Source: Candidatus Forterrea sp.
GTDB lineage: Archaea; Iainarchaeota; Iainarchaeia; Iainarchaeales; JAAZKV01
NCBI GenBank assembly: GCA_020717885.1
Contig: DYDN01000041.1
Coordinates: forward strand, 1 to 8,361
Direction of reading: 5' to 3'
DNA length: 8,361 nucleotides
A program made the translations under genes and the position numbers. The notes under the pieces are model-generated. The model made no database searches. It saw only the letters and a list, made by a program, of their open reading frames with translations, and was not told the origin of the DNA. This document shows, piece after piece, positions 6,186 to 8,361 of this stretch; within the stretch, counting starts at the first letter, position 1; every line of letters starts with the position of its first letter.

Positions 6186-6309
6186 CGCGCAGGGAAGGTT
6201 AATTAATGCAAAAGAAATTATAAGTTAAGTTGAAGCTCAGTTTTTGAAAAACAAAAAAAATTAATTTTAGTAAATAAAAAGACGAGTTGGAAAAAATAAG
6301 GTGCAGTGA
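6186..6309 (+). promoter_or_regulatory. Intergenic region before the first platform gene, possible internal promoter
   Basis: This is a 124-base AT-rich gap. A small inverted repeat (GTTTTT/AAAAAC, 6240-6252) could be a weak terminator. TAAATAAA (6271-6278) and TTATAAG (6219-6225) are TATA-like, so the platform genes may have their own promoter as well as read-through from the ATPase gene. A GGTG at 6300-6303, six bases before the ATG, is a good ribosome binding site. No small gene is supported here; an ATG at 6206 stops after five codons. Confidence 0.35.
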
Positions 6310-7212
6310 ATGAATCAGCCGCAAAAAACACCACTAATGATGCTTTACTCTCTTGAGAAAGCAAAACGCTTCAGCGAAAAATATCTCTTCATCGGAAGAT
6401 TCCTCTCAAAAGTAATGTTCTCGCTAAAATATGATTTACAAAAAGCGGAAATAACTATTGATGAAGAAAGATATTGCCTCGCGGCGGTTGTTTCAGCAGT
6501 AATGTATGGATTCATGTTCCTATTTGTTGGAATGGCATTTGGAGTAATAATAAACAAAGGATTTGGAGTAGGAACAATCGCAGTAATGTTTGTTACTGGA
6601 TTTGGAGCATTTCTTGCAATGCTAGTATTCCACTTAATTTACCCAAAACTTGCTGCGTTTCAGCTTGCAAGCATGGTTGATCAGGAACTATTATTCGCAA
6701 TGAGAACAATCCTAATCCAATTAAGCTCAGGAATAAGTTTATTTGACACAATGAAAAGCATTTCAAAATCAAATTATGGGCAAGTATCAAAAGAATTTGC
6801 TCTCGTTATAATGGATGTTAACTCTGGAATAAGCGAAACAGAGGCACTTGAAAAACTTGCATTTAGAACAAAATCAGAAGTACTCAAAAAAACCGCGTGG
6901 CAATTAACCACCACATTAAAAAGCGGGGGCTCAGTAACTAGCGCACTAAATTCACAAGTAGAAGAACTAATCTCAAAACAAATGAACTCCATAAGGGAAT
7001 ACTCCGCGGAACTCAACCTCTGGACACTTGTTTACTTAATAGTGGCAGCGGCAATGCCCTCCTTGGGAATAACTTTCCTTGTAATCGCCTCTTCAATAAG
7101 CAGCTCAGGAATCGGCCCAGAAGCAGTAATACTAATAATATTACTCTCAGTTTCAGTACAATGCGCAATGATATTTTTAGTGAGATCAAAAGTACCAAAG
7201 GTAGTGAAATAA
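6310..7212 (+). CDS. TadC/FlaJ-like membrane platform protein (first T2SSF-type subunit)
   Basis: 300 residues. It forms part of the membrane platform on which the motor ATPase works. Residues 1-54 are a polar, mostly basic cytoplasmic start. Hydrophobic segments lie at about 56-80 and 86-111. A soluble helical region at 115-235 shows the T2SSF pattern: a conserved segment around LLFAMRTILIQLSSGISLFDTM, then SGIS, and KSGGSVTSALNSQ (204-216). Two more hydrophobic segments follow at about 236-262 and 269-291, with a basic tail RSKVPKVVK. Four segments around a cytoplasmic helical domain is usual for archaeal and Tad platform proteins. A GGTG site precedes the ATG. Its stop codon directly abuts the next start, showing translation coupled with the second platform gene. 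Confidence 0.85.
   Translation: MNQPQKTPLMMLYSLEKAKRFSEKYLFIGRFLSKVMFSLKYDLQKAEITIDEERYCLAAVVSAVMYGFMFLFVGMAFGVIINKGFGVGTIAVMFVTGFGAFLAMLVFHLIYPKLAAFQLASMVDQELLFAMRTILIQLSSGISLFDTMKSISKSNYGQVSKEFALVIMDVNSGISETEALEKLAFRTKSEVLKKTAWQLTTTLKSGGSVTSALNSQVEELISKQMNSIREYSAELNLWTLVYLIVAAAMPSLGITFLVIASSISSSGIGPEAVILIILLSVSVQCAMIFLVRSKVPKVVK
7200..7207 (+). promoter_or_regulatory. Ribosome binding site of the second platform gene inside the first
   Basis: GGTAGTGA lies in the last codons of the upstream gene, five bases before the ATG at 7213. The upstream stop TAA (7210-7212) touches this ATG, so the two proteins are probably made together in similar amounts. Confidence 0.45.
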
Positions 7213-8265
7213 ATGTTTGACGACGTATCACGGCTATTCTCATTACTTGTTCCAAAGAAATTCATTGAAGTGAGCGTAAAGCCCTCGCTAGTATACGCGG
7301 GCTCAAAGGATGACCCAAGACTATGGATAGGAATAAGAGTATTTGTTTCAATACTCGCAGGAATAATTGGCTTACTTACCCCATTTAGTTTAATTCCACT
7401 ATTTAATGTGCTCACGGGCTCAAGCATTTATTTTGAAACCCAACTAAGACTGGTTCTAATGATTGCCCTCGCAGCTGCGGGATTTGGGGGAGTAATAATT
7501 ATGTTCTACTTACACTTAGCATATGTAATTGATGGAAGAAAGAGAATGGTTGAAGGAATACTCCCTGACTTTCTTTTCCTTGTTGGAAACAATATGAAAA
7601 GCGGAATGCCCCCATTCTATGCATTCCGCTCAGCAATTAGACCAGAATTCGGTCCGCTAAGCGAGGAAATAAAAATTGCTACACAAAAAAGTCTTGGAAT
7701 TGACTCATTCTCTGATGCACTCAAAAATATTGCAAAAAGAATTGATTCAAAAGTACTTGAGGATACCACAAAATTCTTTGCACAAGCACTACGCTCAGGA
7801 GGAAGACTTGCACAATTAATTGAAACCACTGCGCAGGATATTAAACAAACCAACAGACTCAAAGGCGAACTCATTACTTCAACACGAATGTACACCCTCT
7901 TCATTCTCTTTGTTGTAATAATCGCCTCCCCAATGCTACTAGCGGTAAGCGTTCAATTCCTTGATGTTCTCTCAGGAATTCAGTCAAAAACAGGGAGCTT
8001 GAGTGGAGTAACAAATGAACAATTACTAAATCAAACAGGAATGGGCACAGGAAACCTAACAATAACCTCTGAATTCATGACCATGGTGGGTTATTTTGTC
8101 ATAATTACAAATTCTTTCCTTGCAAGCGTATTCATGGGGGCAATAGGGGGAGGAAAAATACGTGACGGACTCAAATATGCCCCATTTTTGGCCGGAGTTG
8201 GAATTGTTTTATATATAATATTCCTTGGAGCCCTAGGCGGACTACTAGGCGGGTTCTCTTTATAG
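7213..8265 (+). CDS. TadC/FlaJ-like membrane platform protein (second T2SSF-type subunit)
   Basis: 350 residues. It is the second platform subunit, likely pairing with the upstream protein as TadB and TadC do in bacterial Tad systems. After a polar start, hydrophobic segments lie at about 38-66 and 79-105. The cytoplasmic T2SSF-type domain runs about 110-225: LPDFLFLVGNNMKSGMPPFYAF (117-138) is the typical family opening, and ALRSGGRLAQLIE (192-204) is its second conserved element. Further membrane segments lie at about 226-249, 287-312 and 322-348, giving five, one more than its partner. A Ser/Thr/Asn/Gly-rich stretch at about 250-285 between segments three and four has two NxT sites and probably faces outward. 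The last segment is rich in glycine (LGALGGLLGG). A hairpin and short T run follow the stop. No pilin gene follows before the window ends. Confidence 0.87.
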   Translation: MFDDVSRLFSLLVPKKFIEVSVKPSLVYAGSKDDPRLWIGIRVFVSILAGIIGLLTPFSLIPLFNVLTGSSIYFETQLRLVLMIALAAAGFGGVIIMFYLHLAYVIDGRKRMVEGILPDFLFLVGNNMKSGMPPFYAFRSAIRPEFGPLSEEIKIATQKSLGIDSFSDALKNIAKRIDSKVLEDTTKFFAQALRSGGRLAQLIETTAQDIKQTNRLKGELITSTRMYTLFILFVVIIASPMLLAVSVQFLDVLSGIQSKTGSLSGVTNEQLLNQTGMGTGNLTITSEFMTMVGYFVIITNSFLASVFMGAIGGGKIRDGLKYAPFLAGVGIVLYIIFLGALGGLLGGFSL

Positions 8266-8291
8266 CGCACCCAAAAACGCTTTCGGCGGTG

Positions 8292-8330
8292 TAGAAATCC
8301 TATTGGATTTCTAGGTAAAGCCAAATTTTT
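8292..8330 (+). terminator. Hairpin and T run after the motor operon
   Basis: A perfect 9-bp hairpin (8292-8300 with 8305-8313, loop TATT) begins 26 bases after the last motor gene's stop. A run of five T follows at 8326-8330. It could end transcription, but the T run is short and 12 bases from the stem. The hairpin also resembles the small hairpins in other gaps of this window. Confidence 0.4.
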
Positions 8331-8361
8331 ATGATTCGTCCGATGTGTTCAATATTGTATG

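Noticed and set aside
8331..8361. ATG frame open to the right edge (possible start of a further gene)
   Set aside because: Only ten codons are visible, with no ribosome binding site and no clear TATA box at a suitable distance.

Overview
The window looks archaeal, most likely from a small-genome DPANN-type lineage such as Diapherotrites or Micrarchaeota; the lineage is an inference. Support comes from AT-rich TATA boxes placed for archaeal promoters, GGTG-type ribosome binding sites alongside apparently leaderless genes, a histone-fold protein, and an archaeal-type secretion/pilus motor (TadA/FlaI-like ATPase plus two TadC/FlaJ-like membrane proteins). It is densely coding: seven convincing genes, and the longest gap is about 185 bases.

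Left part (1-3355, all minus strand). Four separately spaced genes, read right to left: a KaiC/RecA-fold protein that lacks a P-loop (2666-3340); a membrane-anchored protein with an extracytoplasmic beta-rich part (1872-2606); a coiled-coil protein with two C-terminal membrane segments (1076-1723); and a divergent histone-fold doublet with an acidic tail (109-921). The gaps hold TATA-like boxes, T-tract terminators and small perfect hairpins. One gap carries a tandem pair of covarying hairpins that probably lies in the leader of the coiled-coil gene.

Middle (3356-3539). A divergent promoter region. It has a TTTATAAA box for the plus-strand motor operon and a TTTAATAA box placed for leaderless expression of the minus-strand RecA-like gene.

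Right part (3540-8265, plus strand). The motor genes are an 881-residue secretion ATPase with a long charged N-terminal extension and a winged-helix-like domain, a 300-residue platform protein, and a 350-residue second platform protein that starts at the base after the previous stop codon. Together they would form the cytoplasmic motor and inner-membrane platform of a type IV pilus-like or secretion machine. No pilin or prepilin peptidase gene is visible here.

The most unusual points are the histone doublet with its coiled-coil repeats, the P-loop-less RecA-like protein next to the motor (comparable in position to the archaellum protein FlaH), the large ATPase extension, and the recurrent hairpins in the gaps.
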